Shown here: in pieces, positions 28,622-37,374 of the stretch | Layout of the letters: each line of letters begins with the position of its first letter | How positions within the stretch are numbered: position 1 is the stretch's first letter | From: Verrucomicrobiota bacterium | GTDB taxonomy: Bacteria; Verrucomicrobiota; Verrucomicrobiia; JAWXBN01 | DNA: 52,281 bases | Assembly (NCBI GenBank): GCA_034440155.1 | Contig: JAWXBN010000024.1 | Coordinates: 1-52,281, forward strand | Direction: 5' to 3' | Program-made: the position numbers and the translations under genes | The notes under the pieces: generated by a model | The model's input: the letters and a program-made list of their open reading frames with translations, nothing else | What the model was told of the DNA's origin: nothing | The model's database searches: none

Positions 28622-28626
28622 CTCCC
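28622..28626 (-). promoter_or_regulatory. Ribosome binding site choosing the ATG at 28613
   Basis: On the minus strand GGGAG lies 8 nt before ATG 28613 and overlaps the alternative ATG at 28628. It favours the inner start for the cassette 2 PilX-like gene. Confidence 0.55.
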
Positions 28627-28634
28627 ATTAATTA

Positions 28635-29285
28635 TTACCATGCATCTTTGTTGCGCATTTTACTTCTCACTTGTATTCTGTCGGTTGAAACGGTTTTCAG
28701 CACTTGGTTGGAAATTAACAGGTAGGTCCTGACCTCGGCCGTATCTGCACTTAATGACGTCATCGCCGATTGGCCCGGACTCTTGAAGAAGGAGAACTGT
28801 AGATCCGTGGGATAACGGGTGATTTGTTTTGTATATACACGTGCGGTAGATAGGTTTGTATAGGAATCACGGTAAATAACACCGACGGGCGAAGAATATC
28901 CCGTCACAGTCACATTCGTTGTCCTGTAAATCACATATTCAGCAGCACGCGTACCATCACTTGATGGTTCGATGTAAAGACCCAGAAAGTTTGTATAAAA
29001 AGTACTGCTTGCTGATGATGGATATACAAACCCGCCGATATTGGTAATCGCAGTAGCTTTCCTTACATCCCTATCCACCAATGCAATCGTTTTCCTTGCA
29101 TCGTCATGAATCCCCATATATCCCATCTGCAAATAATACACCTTATAGAAATTTGCGTAGGTAAGGGTAGCCATGGCGATAAAAGCGGCACTCACTGCCA
29201 TGGATATCATGATCTCTATCAGGGTAAACCCTTTTACGGAATATCCTTTTCCTTTATTTTCTCTCTTATGTCTAAAAATACTCAT
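28635..29285 (-). CDS. PilW-like minor pseudopilin (cassette 2)
   Basis: A 216-residue pseudopilin. The leader is MSIFRHKRENKGKGYSVKG, and the mature start FTLIEIMISMAVSAAFIAMA has Glu at +5 (E24). The globular domain contains VDRDVRKATAITN, a pattern seen after the stalk of PilW/GspJ-type proteins. It follows the PilV-like gene by 4 bp and precedes the PilX-like start by 21 bp. It is the counterpart of the gene at 23664 but shorter, with a canonical Gly at -1. Confidence 0.8.
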   Translation of the reverse strand: MSIFRHKRENKGKGYSVKGFTLIEIMISMAVSAAFIAMATLTYANFYKVYYLQMGYMGIHDDARKTIALVDRDVRKATAITNIGGFVYPSSASSTFYTNFLGLYIEPSSDGTRAAEYVIYRTTNVTVTGYSSPVGVIYRDSYTNLSTARVYTKQITRYPTDLQFSFFKSPGQSAMTSLSADTAEVRTYLLISNQVLKTVSTDRIQVRSKMRNKDAW

Positions 29286-29289
29286 ACGT

Positions 29290-29901
29290 TTATTGAGCTG
29301 TTAATTGATTTAAAAAATCCACGTCATTTGACTTTAGACCGAGGTAATGGGCTGATAATCCCCCTTTGGTAATCAAAGTCGTCATGGTATTGCTCAAGTT
29401 TTTTCCACTCATATTCTGCCATGCCGTTACTACCGTGACTTTGATGATGTTGTTTGTACCCGCCCCTGCAGGAGTCACCGTCTGGCCACTGGGGTAAAAC
29501 TGCATGATCAATTCACGGGAAGGACGTTTCCCCTCAGGGGCTGTTAAAAATATATTCATCGGATCTGTGGGATGTAACTCGATATAACTACAAACCTTCG
29601 TTGGAGCCGTCTGTGAATTAATCATATTTGAAGAGACGGCAATAGCTTGTCCGGATGATGTATTTGTATAATAAATAATCTGATCCCACGCACGGGTCCT
29701 GAGATACTCGATATTGGCAAGGGTAATATCCGTGGCCCGAGCTGTCTGACGGGAACTATCCAGCATCAACATGGCACGGCTTGAAACTGTGTAAAGGCCT
29801 GCAAATGCTACCATGAAGATGATCAATGAAATGAGCACTTCAACCAACGTAAACCCATCCACGCTATATATTCCACTATCCTGTGCCCGGTACGATTTCA
29901 T
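29290..29901 (-). CDS. PilV-like minor pseudopilin (cassette 2)
   Basis: A 203-residue pseudopilin that opens cassette 2. The leader ends VDG at residue 16 and the mature start is FTLVEVLISLIIFMVAFAGL with Glu at +5. The stalk continues with MLMLDSSRQTARATDITLAN and then a small globular domain. The ATG at 29901 is followed directly by a basic leader. It is the counterpart of the 171-residue gene at 24533 in cassette 1. Confidence 0.8.
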   Translation of the reverse strand: MKSYRAQDSGIYSVDGFTLVEVLISLIIFMVAFAGLYTVSSRAMLMLDSSRQTARATDITLANIEYLRTRAWDQIIYYTNTSSGQAIAVSSNMINSQTAPTKVCSYIELHPTDPMNIFLTAPEGKRPSRELIMQFYPSGQTVTPAGAGTNNIIKVTVVTAWQNMSGKNLSNTMTTLITKGGLSAHYLGLKSNDVDFLNQLTAQ

Positions 29902-30245
29902 GTAAATAAAATACTTGCTATCTGAAGAATTTAAAATCAGAGCGGGTATGATTTAATCTCGGGTCTGAGCCCGAATGGCACTCAGGGAAAACCTGATATC
30001 GAGACAAGTCTGAAAGTTTGAAACAGTTTGATGTGGTTAGATTTAGTCGGATATACCCCTCTGATCAACAATTTACGGTATTCCCGACTTTTAGCATCAA
30101 ATATAGTGTTCGGTAGAAGGACTTCAAAGGAGTATTTTTGTTTCACTCTATTTTATCCTTTCATGAATCAGAGTGTTGAATTTTTAAAACTGGAAATACT
30201 TCGAGCCATCCGCATCACTTAAAAATACTTTTTTAAGATACCCCT
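29902..30245. other. Gene-free stretch between pilin cassette 2 and the iron-type permease
   Basis: This holds the promoter region of cassette 2 (read leftward) and the 3' flank of the permease gene. A weak hairpin TCGGG/CCCGA at 29959-29974 has no T-run. A 64-codon open frame at 30028-30222 has no recognisable product or ribosome binding site and is not called. I see no RNA gene or repeat. Confidence 0.5.
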
Positions 30246-31952
30246 CTACATCCGGAACATTTCACCCATCTTTTTGCCGAGGATCCGTGTGGCGATGAAA
30301 AGGCAGAAGCCAAGGATCAACATTCCGACGACACCCATGGCACTGGCAATCGCCGGGGCCTCGACATTGATCCGGCCCATGAGCGTGTAAATGGCTTTGG
30401 TGATCGGATAAGAATCCCCCGTCATGGCCAGGATCAGGCTGTCACCGACCTCCAGCATGGCAAATGAAAAGGTCAGGATCGTGCCGGCAATCAAATTTGC
30501 AAAGACCAGAGGAATCGTGATTTTACGCAAGGTAGTGATCACTCCAGCCCCGAGATTTTGAGAGGCTTCTTCGAGGGTGACACTAGTTTGCTGGAATCCC
30601 GCCACGGCCGAACGGACGATAAAAGGCAACCGTCGGATGGAGTAGGCCACGACCAGCAGCAGGAGCGGGTTATCCCGGGGGTTCAGCCAGGCGATCTTGA
30701 CATTAAAGCTCATGACATAACCAAACGCCAGCACCAGCCCCGGCAGGGCGAGCGGCAACATCGCCAAGGCATCCAGCCAGTCACGCCCCGCAAATTGTTT
30801 ACGTGTCACCAGCCACGCGATCGTCACCCCGAGGATTAAATCCACAAAGGCGCTTAATGCCGAGTAAAGAAGGCTGTTTTTGATACTCCCCACGGTCAAG
30901 GGCATGGTAAAGATATCCCGATAATGTTGCCCAGTCCATTCAGATGGCAAAATGGTAAAAAACCATTTATCCGAAAGGGAAAAAACCACCACGATCAAGT
31001 GCGGCATGATCGAAATGACGATGATCCCGGTAATGAATGCGTATAATCCAAAGGCTTTGACCCCACTCACCCGGCTTTCCGTGAAATGCACATGGCCCTT
31101 GGCCAAGGTGGCATTCCCCTGACCACCAAAAAGTTTTTTCGAAACAACAAAAAGGCAGGATGTCAGGATCAGCACAAAGACGATCAAGGCATAACCTGAG
31201 GGATCCACCGCCGCATCCGATATTTTATCAAATATCTGCACGGGGATCATCTGGCGGTAATTAAAAATCAGGGGGGTGCCGAGGTCTGTGAATGCTGAGA
31301 TAAAAACGATTGTCGCCCCGGCAAAAATCCCGGGCATCACCAGCGGCATCGTGATTTTCAGAAAAACCGTTTTTGCATCCGACCCCAGGTTTTCAGCGGC
31401 CTCACGCAAAGACGGGTCAAGATTAGCCATGACCGCAGCGACGTTCAGGTAAAGGATCGGGTACAGATGGAGCACCTGCATGATGACGACTCCCCAGAAC
31501 CCGCTACCGCCAAGCCAGTCGATAGAATGGGTCAGAGGGACAAGCCCGGCCTCGTCCAAGAGCAAATTAAGCGAGCCAAACCGCGAGAAAACTTGTTTTA
31601 ACCCGATGGCCCCGACGAATGGCGGGAGGATCAAGGGCACAAGCAGGAACATGCTATAAATGGATTTCCCCGGGAAATCATACCGGGTAAAAATGTGTGC
31701 GAGGGGTAGAGCGATCAGGATCGTCAGGCCTGTCACTGCGAGGGAGACTTTAAAGGTATTAATGATACAACCAATCTGGTACGGGCTAGAAAATAACCCG
31801 GTAAAATAACGGATCGTGAAATTCCCCTCCATCCAAAAGGCTTCCTTAAAAACATAAAACAAGGGATAAATCAGAAAAACCGCCAGGAATGATACAATGA
31901 TAAACAGGATTGTTCCGCTCCCTATAGTCAGGTTCCCGGTGAGACGTTTCAT
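30246..31952 (-). CDS. ABC permease, fused two-module FbpB/ThiP type (ferric iron-type importer)
   Basis: A 568-residue inner-membrane protein with about twelve transmembrane helices, a tandem fusion of two binding-protein-dependent permease modules. Each module carries the cytoplasmic EAA loop that docks to the ATPase: EAAENLGSDAKTVFLKITMP in the first half and EEASQNLGAGVITTLRKITI in the second. Fused permeases are typical of ferric iron (FbpB/SfuB) and thiamine (ThiP) importers. ATG 31952 is chosen because it overlaps the ATPase stop as ATGA (31949-31952); the frame extends upstream within the ATPase gene without membrane features. Third gene of a binding protein-ATPase-permease operon. 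Confidence 0.87.
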   Translation of the reverse strand: MKRLTGNLTIGSGTILFIIVSFLAVFLIYPLFYVFKEAFWMEGNFTIRYFTGLFSSPYQIGCIINTFKVSLAVTGLTILIALPLAHIFTRYDFPGKSIYSMFLLVPLILPPFVGAIGLKQVFSRFGSLNLLLDEAGLVPLTHSIDWLGGSGFWGVVIMQVLHLYPILYLNVAAVMANLDPSLREAAENLGSDAKTVFLKITMPLVMPGIFAGATIVFISAFTDLGTPLIFNYRQMIPVQIFDKISDAAVDPSGYALIVFVLILTSCLFVVSKKLFGGQGNATLAKGHVHFTESRVSGVKAFGLYAFITGIIVISIMPHLIVVVFSLSDKWFFTILPSEWTGQHYRDIFTMPLTVGSIKNSLLYSALSAFVDLILGVTIAWLVTRKQFAGRDWLDALAMLPLALPGLVLAFGYVMSFNVKIAWLNPRDNPLLLLVVAYSIRRLPFIVRSAVAGFQQTSVTLEEASQNLGAGVITTLRKITIPLVFANLIAGTILTFSFAMLEVGDSLILAMTGDSYPITKAIYTLMGRINVEAPAIASAMGVVGMLILGFCLFIATRILGKKMGEMFRM

Positions 31953-33010
31953 GGTTTCCTTTCGACAAGGATCGTGTCTTCGCCCATGGCATAAAGCGGG
32001 ACAAATGCTCCAGGTTTTGGTGCATTTGCTATTTCCGGGGATTTCATTTTCCAAGTGGCTCCTGACTTGAGGCGTACACGGATTTCCTCATAACCACCAA
32101 GGAAATTTGAATCAATGACTTCTGCATGCAAACAATTTGCGGCTTTACGCGTGAGGCTCAGGTTCTCTGGCCTGATTCCCAGCCAGACTTGCCTTTGGGC
32201 CGGGCAATGGGCCGCGGTATTTGCTTCAAATATCCCTTCCGCCGTTTCCACGCGCGCGACCCCACCGACGGGTTCATCGCGGATCACCCCCTCCAGCCAG
32301 TTGATTTCACCCATGAACTCCGCGACAAATTTATGTTTCGGGCTACGGTAAATCACACGGGGATGATCGACTTGGAGGAGTACCCCACCCTCCATCACCC
32401 CGATCCTGTCAGCCAGACTGATGGCTTCCTCCTGGTCATGGGTGACGTACAAGGCGGTCTTGGCTGTCTCACGCAAAATGCGCCGGATTTCCCCACGCAG
32501 CTCCACCCGCAAAAGGGCATCAAGATTCGAGAGGGGTTCATCCAGCAGGAGGATGTCCGGGTCGATGACGACAGACCGGGCGAGTGCGACGCGTTGTTGT
32601 TGTCCACCCGAGAGTTGGTTCGGCATACGCTCAGGAAGGTGATTCATCCTGACCATTTCCAGGGCGATACCGACTTTTTGCCGGATCAGGGCCGGCTTGA
32701 TTTTGCGCAGCCTGAGACCATAAGCCACATTATCAAAGACACTCATGTGCGGGAATAACGCGTAACTCTGGAAAACCATCGCCGTATTACGCTTGTGTGC
32801 CGGGACATCATTGACTTTCCGGTCATTAAAAAGGATTTCGCCGCTGTCGGGATTATCGAAACCTGCCACCATCCGCAGGATAGTCGTTTTTCCGCATCCC
32901 GAAGGACCAAGTAGGAAAAAAATCTCCCCTTGCTGGATTGTCAGGTTGACACCTTTCACCACCGGGGTCTGGCCAAATGCTTTATAGACGTTTTCCAAGG
33001 TGAGTTTCAT
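31949..33010 (-). CDS. ABC importer ATPase, FbpC/PotA type
   Basis: A 353-residue ATPase. Walker A is GPSGCGKTT near residues 35-43, the Q-loop is MVFQSYALFPHMSV, the signature is LSGGQQQRVALAR, Walker B is ILLLDEPLSNLD, and the switch His is in YVTHDQEEA. The C-terminal third (about 240-353) is a TOBE-type regulatory domain, beginning around VRIRPENLSL-like GIRPENLSLTRKA. It energises the adjoining fused permease in the cytoplasm. Both ends overlap neighbours by 4 nt (ATGA at 33007-33010 and 31949-31952), so the three genes form one tightly coupled operon. Confidence 0.92.
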   Translation of the reverse strand: MKLTLENVYKAFGQTPVVKGVNLTIQQGEIFFLLGPSGCGKTTILRMVAGFDNPDSGEILFNDRKVNDVPAHKRNTAMVFQSYALFPHMSVFDNVAYGLRLRKIKPALIRQKVGIALEMVRMNHLPERMPNQLSGGQQQRVALARSVVIDPDILLLDEPLSNLDALLRVELRGEIRRILRETAKTALYVTHDQEEAISLADRIGVMEGGVLLQVDHPRVIYRSPKHKFVAEFMGEINWLEGVIRDEPVGGVARVETAEGIFEANTAAHCPAQRQVWLGIRPENLSLTRKAANCLHAEVIDSNFLGGYEEIRVRLKSGATWKMKSPEIANAPKPGAFVPLYAMGEDTILVERKP

Positions 33011-34332
33011 TCTTTGAGCAAGCTCCTATATTTTTTTACAGCATCATTCTGCCACTTTTGCAGGAGTTGATTCCGTTTAGCCGGATCTTTCCAGTCTTCC
33101 TGCGCGATTTCCCCTACTTCCTCGCTGCTTAAGGGGGGCCGGACAAATTCATCTATGAGTGCCCGCCTTTTTGCCGGGGACAAAGCCGGATCATTGATCC
33201 TTTTCCATGTAGGAACGACTTCGGAGTGCAGGTCGATAATCGTCGCCCCGATGAGGCCTTGCACCACGTCCCGGCGGCTGGTCGCCAGCTTGGAGTTATA
33301 CCGCAGTTGTGTCGGGGCGGTGAATGGATTAATGAACCCGGTATTTTTCGGGTATAAATGGTATAATCCGGGCAAAATGCTCATGCGGGGAATGTCGAAT
33401 TTGACAGGGCCTCCGGGAGAACCTTTCGGCAGCACCCACAAGCTTTGCGCCGTGGAGGAAAGCATGAAATCGACAAAACGCCGGGCGACTTTTTGATCCG
33501 GGGCCCCTTTGAGGATCGCCATGGCATCGGGATTAATAATGGTGAGTCCCACAGGATAGATAAACCCGATATTCTCAGGCCCGGCGGAACTGACCTGATT
33601 GAGGCCGTAAACGTCGATGGCGAGGCAATACGCCGCATCTCCAAAGGTCACTTCCTTGGCCGCCATACTGGCATTCTTATTAAAAGCCCGGATATTCCCC
33701 GCCATCCGGATGATTGTACTCCAGCCTTTATCCCAACCGTAGGCCTGTAAGATAATCTCATAAAGGGAAGCGGCACTCCCGCTGGCCCGGGGATCCCCGG
33801 ATGCCACCCACGAAAAGAGGGCCGGATCAGTCAGGTCCTCCCAAGTTTTTACATCGGGGAGTTTCATTATTTTGACCACCCTCTTATTCGATAAAATGCC
33901 AAACCCCGAGATGGCCGTGCCAAACCATTGGTAATCGGGGTCGTAAACCGGCAGACCGTTGATTTCCTTAGGAATCGGCCCGATGACATTTTCAGGGGGC
34001 TGATACGATTCCAGAAAACCAGAATCCTTCAGCCGGAAATAAGGATCCACCCCACCCCCGAAAAAAATATCGATCCCGATCCCTGCCGGAGTTTGTTGGT
34101 ATTCTGACTGGACGAATTTCAGCATGTCACTGCTCCCGCCCACATCACGCCAATCCACCACCACATCTTCCCTAAAGTTTTCCCGGTACCACCTCTGGAA
34201 TGCCCGTTCAGTCTCCGTGCGGTATCCCTCCCAGTGCGAAGTCAGGATGATGAGTTTATCCGCAGCAAAAAGGGGCACCACAGCCTGGGAGGCCGTGATG
34301 AGAAGAAGCAAAATGGTCCTGTGTATTTTCAT
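33007..34332 (-). CDS. Periplasmic substrate-binding protein, ferric iron-type ABC importer
   Basis: A 441-residue extracellular solute-binding protein (SBP_bac_1/FbpA-like). The signal peptide is MKIHRTILLLLITASQAVVP with cleavage probably after LFA near residue 24. The mature part starts DKLIILTSHWEGY and has binding-protein features such as GSSDMLKFVQSEY, GIDIFFGGGVDPYF and SGDPRASGSAASLYE. ATG 34332 is chosen because it starts the signal peptide; the frame stays open to 34575 but the extra 81 residues look non-coding. It is first in the operon with ATPase and fused permease. Iron, another metal, or a phosphonate-type ligand is possible; the fused permease favours iron. Confidence 0.82.
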   Translation of the reverse strand: MKIHRTILLLLITASQAVVPLFAADKLIILTSHWEGYRTETERAFQRWYRENFREDVVVDWRDVGGSSDMLKFVQSEYQQTPAGIGIDIFFGGGVDPYFRLKDSGFLESYQPPENVIGPIPKEINGLPVYDPDYQWFGTAISGFGILSNKRVVKIMKLPDVKTWEDLTDPALFSWVASGDPRASGSAASLYEIILQAYGWDKGWSTIIRMAGNIRAFNKNASMAAKEVTFGDAAYCLAIDVYGLNQVSSAGPENIGFIYPVGLTIINPDAMAILKGAPDQKVARRFVDFMLSSTAQSLWVLPKGSPGGPVKFDIPRMSILPGLYHLYPKNTGFINPFTAPTQLRYNSKLATSRRDVVQGLIGATIIDLHSEVVPTWKRINDPALSPAKRRALIDEFVRPPLSSEEVGEIAQEDWKDPAKRNQLLQKWQNDAVKKYRSLLKE

Positions 34333-34507
34333 GAATCCGCCATTTAAATATCCCCGGATGGTAAAGGCATTCCCCGGGGATAAACAAGCGACGATTTCGG
34401 GATTCATCCCTCCAAACCAATGACCCCCTTGAATATCCTCTTTTCTTAAACGCCCCCCATTTCCCCTTCTTGTCAGGGGAGACGGCTTTTGATAGTGTTC
34501 GGAGCTT

Positions 34508-35290
34508 ATGGGTAAGAGTATCAAAAGACAAAAGTGGGTTATCAAGCTCGGGACAGGGATTTTAACGAATGCCAAACAACAACATGATCTCCCTCAGATA
34601 AAAAATCTGGTGGGGCAATTTGCCCGGCTAGCACAAAAATATCAGATCGACCCGATCATCGTCTCTTCCAGCGCAATTTGCGGGGGTATGTCAGTCCTGG
34701 GCATGACCAAACGCCCGACAGTCCTTGCGGAGAAACAGGCCTGTGCCGCCATTGGCCAAGTCAAGCTGATGTCGATTTACCAAAATGCATTTAAATCCCA
34801 CGGGCTCCATGTCGCCCAAGTCCTGCTGACCCATCCGGATATTGATAGCCGTACCCGTTACAACAATGCCCAAAATACGCTCCTGAGTCTTTCCCACCAT
34901 AAAATCATCCCGATCATTAATGAAAATGACACGGTCGCCGTCGAGGAGATTAAATTTGGCGATAATGACCGGCTCTCCGCCAATGTCGCGGAAATGGTTA
35001 AAGCCGATCTCTTGATTATCCTGACCTCCGCTGACGGATTACTCACCAGCCTCGAAAAAACGGGCATCCTGATTAATGTCGTCGAGAAAATCACCCCGGA
35101 GATCCGTTCCCTCGCCTGCGGCACCCAGAGTGAGACCAGCGTCGGGGGGATGATTTCAAAAATTGACGCCGCGCAATTTGCAGTGGACAATGGAGTACAG
35201 GTCGTTATCGCCAACGGGCGCAAACGCGGAATCCTCGAGCAATTAGCACAGGGTAAACCCACCGGCACAAAATTCCTGACAAATAAATAA
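34508..35290 (+). CDS. proB: Glutamate 5-kinase
   Basis: A 260-residue amino-acid kinase that phosphorylates glutamate in the first step of proline synthesis. WVIKLGTGILT opens the nucleotide/substrate-binding region, INENDTVAVEEIKFGDNDRL is the hallmark glutamate-binding segment, and ADGLL and GGMISKIDAAQFAVDNGV follow. It ends after the kinase domain and lacks the C-terminal PUA domain of longer ProB proteins, giving a short form. Two nt separate its stop from the proA start, so it forms a proBA operon. It carries three GCAAWTTGC copies (34615, 34673, 35173), which mark the return of the motif after the motif-free segment. Confidence 0.95.
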   Translation: MGKSIKRQKWVIKLGTGILTNAKQQHDLPQIKNLVGQFARLAQKYQIDPIIVSSSAICGGMSVLGMTKRPTVLAEKQACAAIGQVKLMSIYQNAFKSHGLHVAQVLLTHPDIDSRTRYNNAQNTLLSLSHHKIIPIINENDTVAVEEIKFGDNDRLSANVAEMVKADLLIILTSADGLLTSLEKTGILINVVEKITPEIRSLACGTQSETSVGGMISKIDAAQFAVDNGVQVVIANGRKRGILEQLAQGKPTGTKFLTNK

Positions 35291-35292
35291 CC

Positions 35293-36546
35293 ATGGACAT
35301 CAAAGAAACCATTCTCGAAATCGGGCGCAAAGCCCGCCAGGCCTCCCGTGCCATGGCTAAACTGGATACTCAATCCAAAAACGCCTGTCTATCTGCCATG
35401 GCCGATACCTTAGAGAAATATTCATCCCTGATTATCGCCGCTAATGCGATCGATATGAAGGAAGCGGAAACCTCCGGCCTGTCCGCGGCCATGCTCGACC
35501 GCCTGATGCTCGATGAGAAACGTGTCAATGATATGGCCAATGCCATTCGTACCCTGGTCATCCTCGACGATCCCGCCGGGCGTGTGCTCTCGAGCAAGAC
35601 ACGTCCAAATGGCCTAGTCATCCAAAAAGTCAGTGTCCCTATCGGTGTCGTCGGGATCATTTATGAGTCACGCCCAAATGTCACTTCGGACGCAGCCACC
35701 CTTTGTATCAAAGCCGGAAACGCCTGCATCCTACGCGGGGGCAAGGAAGCGCTAAATTCTAACCTCGCCATTGCCAAAGCCCTCATGGAAGGCGGAAAAG
35801 CCGCGGGCCTACCCGAAAACGCCATGCAAGTCATTCCGATCACCGACCGCGAGGCCATCAAACACCTTGTCCAAATGGATCAATACCTCGATGTCATCGT
35901 CCCTCGTGGCGGCCATCAACTCATCGAAATGATCTTGGACAATTCCCGTGTGCCGATCATCAAACACGCCCACGGTGTCTGCCATATTTACGTCGATGAA
36001 TCCGCCGACCTCGAAGAGGCTGTGCAAATCGCGGTGAATGCGAAGTGCCAACGCCCCGGGGTCTGTAATGCGATGGAAACCCTGCTTGTCCACAAGAATG
36101 TAGCAGCCGCATTCCTCCCGAAAGTCGGGGCTGAATACCTCACGCGTCATGTCGAGATGCGCGGCGACGAGGCCACCCGTGCTTTGATTCCTACAGCAAT
36201 AACCGCCACCCGGGAGGACTGGAGTACTGAATACCTGGATTACATCCTCTCGATCCGTGTTGTCGATGACCTCGACAGTGCCATTGACCACATTGCCGAA
36301 TACGGTTCGGGCCACTCCGATGCTATCCTGACAAATGACACTGCCCATGCGGAACGATTCCTCAATGAAGTGAACTCTGCCGCTGTATATTTGAATGCCT
36401 CCACCCGTTTTACCGACGGCGGGGAATTTGGGCTCGGTGCCGAAATCGGTATCAGCACGGATAAACTCCACGCCCGAGGCCCGATGGGTTTAGAGGAACT
36501 CAACACCTACAAATACGTCATCCGCGGCAACGGCCAGATCAGGTAA
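35293..36546 (+). CDS. proA: Glutamate-5-semialdehyde dehydrogenase (gamma-glutamyl phosphate reductase)
   Basis: A 417-residue ProA of normal length. The NADP-binding region shows VPIGVVGIIYESRPNVTSDA and LRGGKEALNSN. The catalytic cysteine lies in CQRPGVCNAMETLLVH, and FTDGGEFGLGAEIGISTDKL is near the C-terminus. It reduces gamma-glutamyl phosphate from ProB to glutamate semialdehyde, which cyclises towards proline. It follows proB by 2 nt and is convergent with vapC (14 bp between stops). No proC is present in the window. Confidence 0.97.
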   Translation: MDIKETILEIGRKARQASRAMAKLDTQSKNACLSAMADTLEKYSSLIIAANAIDMKEAETSGLSAAMLDRLMLDEKRVNDMANAIRTLVILDDPAGRVLSSKTRPNGLVIQKVSVPIGVVGIIYESRPNVTSDAATLCIKAGNACILRGGKEALNSNLAIAKALMEGGKAAGLPENAMQVIPITDREAIKHLVQMDQYLDVIVPRGGHQLIEMILDNSRVPIIKHAHGVCHIYVDESADLEEAVQIAVNAKCQRPGVCNAMETLLVHKNVAAAFLPKVGAEYLTRHVEMRGDEATRALIPTAITATREDWSTEYLDYILSIRVVDDLDSAIDHIAEYGSGHSDAILTNDTAHAERFLNEVNSAAVYLNASTRFTDGGEFGLGAEIGISTDKLHARGPMGLEELNTYKYVIRGNGQIR

Positions 36547-36560
36547 GTGTCTTTTTTTTC

Positions 36561-36938
36561 CTACCAAGATATGACGCGTAACCTTTGGACATATCCAAAG
36601 TGTTTATCCTTGGTTAATAAGGGCATGTCGAACTGACGCGAGAGAGCTGCAATCCAAATGTCATTTTCGGGAATTGGCGTTCCCGCACTTTTGAGTTCAA
36701 GCCTGATTTCTGCATAAAAAATACTCGTCTGCCCTGATACATCGATCACCCCAAAAAACCCGGTAACCTGCTTTAACCAGCTCAACCTCGCTTCTTTTTC
36801 CCGTGAATCCAGCACCCCATAACGGTATTCTCCTAAAACAATGACGGGTAAATAAAACCCTTTTGAAAATTTAATCACCTCTTTGAGGGAGGCTGACCCG
36901 TCAGCATAATCTGATAATGCATTTGTATCAAAAATCAT
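36561..36938 (-). CDS. vapC: VapC-type PIN-domain ribonuclease toxin
   Basis: A 125-residue PIN domain with the four acidic metal-binding residues in place: D4 in MIFDTNALSDY, E37 in VLGEYRYGV, D93 in IPENDIWIAA and D111 in LLTKDKHF. Length and motif order match VapC toxins, which cleave tRNA or rRNA. ATG 36938 is preferred to the GTG at 36944 because it overlaps the antitoxin stop as ATGA, the usual arrangement in such modules. It forms an operon with the upstream small gene. The target RNA cannot be predicted. Confidence 0.87.
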   Translation of the reverse strand: MIFDTNALSDYADGSASLKEVIKFSKGFYLPVIVLGEYRYGVLDSREKEARLSWLKQVTGFFGVIDVSGQTSIFYAEIRLELKSAGTPIPENDIWIAALSRQFDMPLLTKDKHFGYVQRLRVISW

Positions 36939-37198
36939 TTCCACTCCTGTGGATCAATCAGGGAAAACTCCGCATCGATTTTCTTCTGGATTACCTTCGT
37001 TTCATTCCTCATTTGATTTGTTGAACTGAATGCTCCAAACCCTATCAAAAAAAGATCATCGTCACCTCTCGCCACATCCACAGCTAACTTTGCTTTTAAC
37101 GCGTCCGTAATAAAATCCTTGAGACTCATACCCTTGGATGCAGAAACCGATTTTATTTTTCGGAAAAGGGTGTCAGGCATTTCAATTGTCGTTTTCAT
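36935..37198 (-). CDS. VapB-like antitoxin, ribbon-helix-helix type
   Basis: An 87-residue protein. The N-terminal MKTTIEMPDTLFRKIKSVSA is typical of ribbon-helix-helix DNA-binding antitoxins. The C-terminal tail (NETKVIQKKIDAEFSLIDPQ) would wrap and neutralise the PIN toxin encoded just downstream. ATG 37198 is chosen: the frame opens 6 codons earlier, but the RHH strand starts here. An inverted repeat right before the start (37203-37226) is a good candidate for autoregulation by the VapBC complex. Confidence 0.75.
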   Translation of the reverse strand: MKTTIEMPDTLFRKIKSVSASKGMSLKDFITDALKAKLAVDVARGDDDLFLIGFGAFSSTNQMRNETKVIQKKIDAEFSLIDPQEWK

Positions 37199-37202
37199 GA
37201 TC

Positions 37203-37226
37203 ACCCATATTCCCATATTTATGGGT
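37203..37226 (-). promoter_or_regulatory. Inverted repeat, probable VapBC operator
   Basis: A perfect 7-bp inverted repeat ACCCATA-N10-TATGGGT begins 5 bp upstream of the antitoxin ATG. An inner CCCATA (37212-37217) repeats the left arm. Toxin-antitoxin complexes normally bind palindromes in this position to repress their own operon; no direct evidence of binding exists here. Confidence 0.6.
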
Positions 37227-37374
37227 ATTGGTCAATTACCTATTGTCGTTTCACCCCCGCTCCTCCTTTTTTCCCCTTTAAATCCTGCACTCGTACCCGC
37301 CCAATCTCCCAAGGCGTGATTTTCTTCGAAAAAATGGAGTTGAATAGGCAAGGCGCATTAACTAGTCGTAATTT

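Noticed and set aside
30028-30222. 64-codon open frame on the + strand
   Set aside because: No ribosome binding site, no recognisable domain and irregular composition; treated as intergenic.
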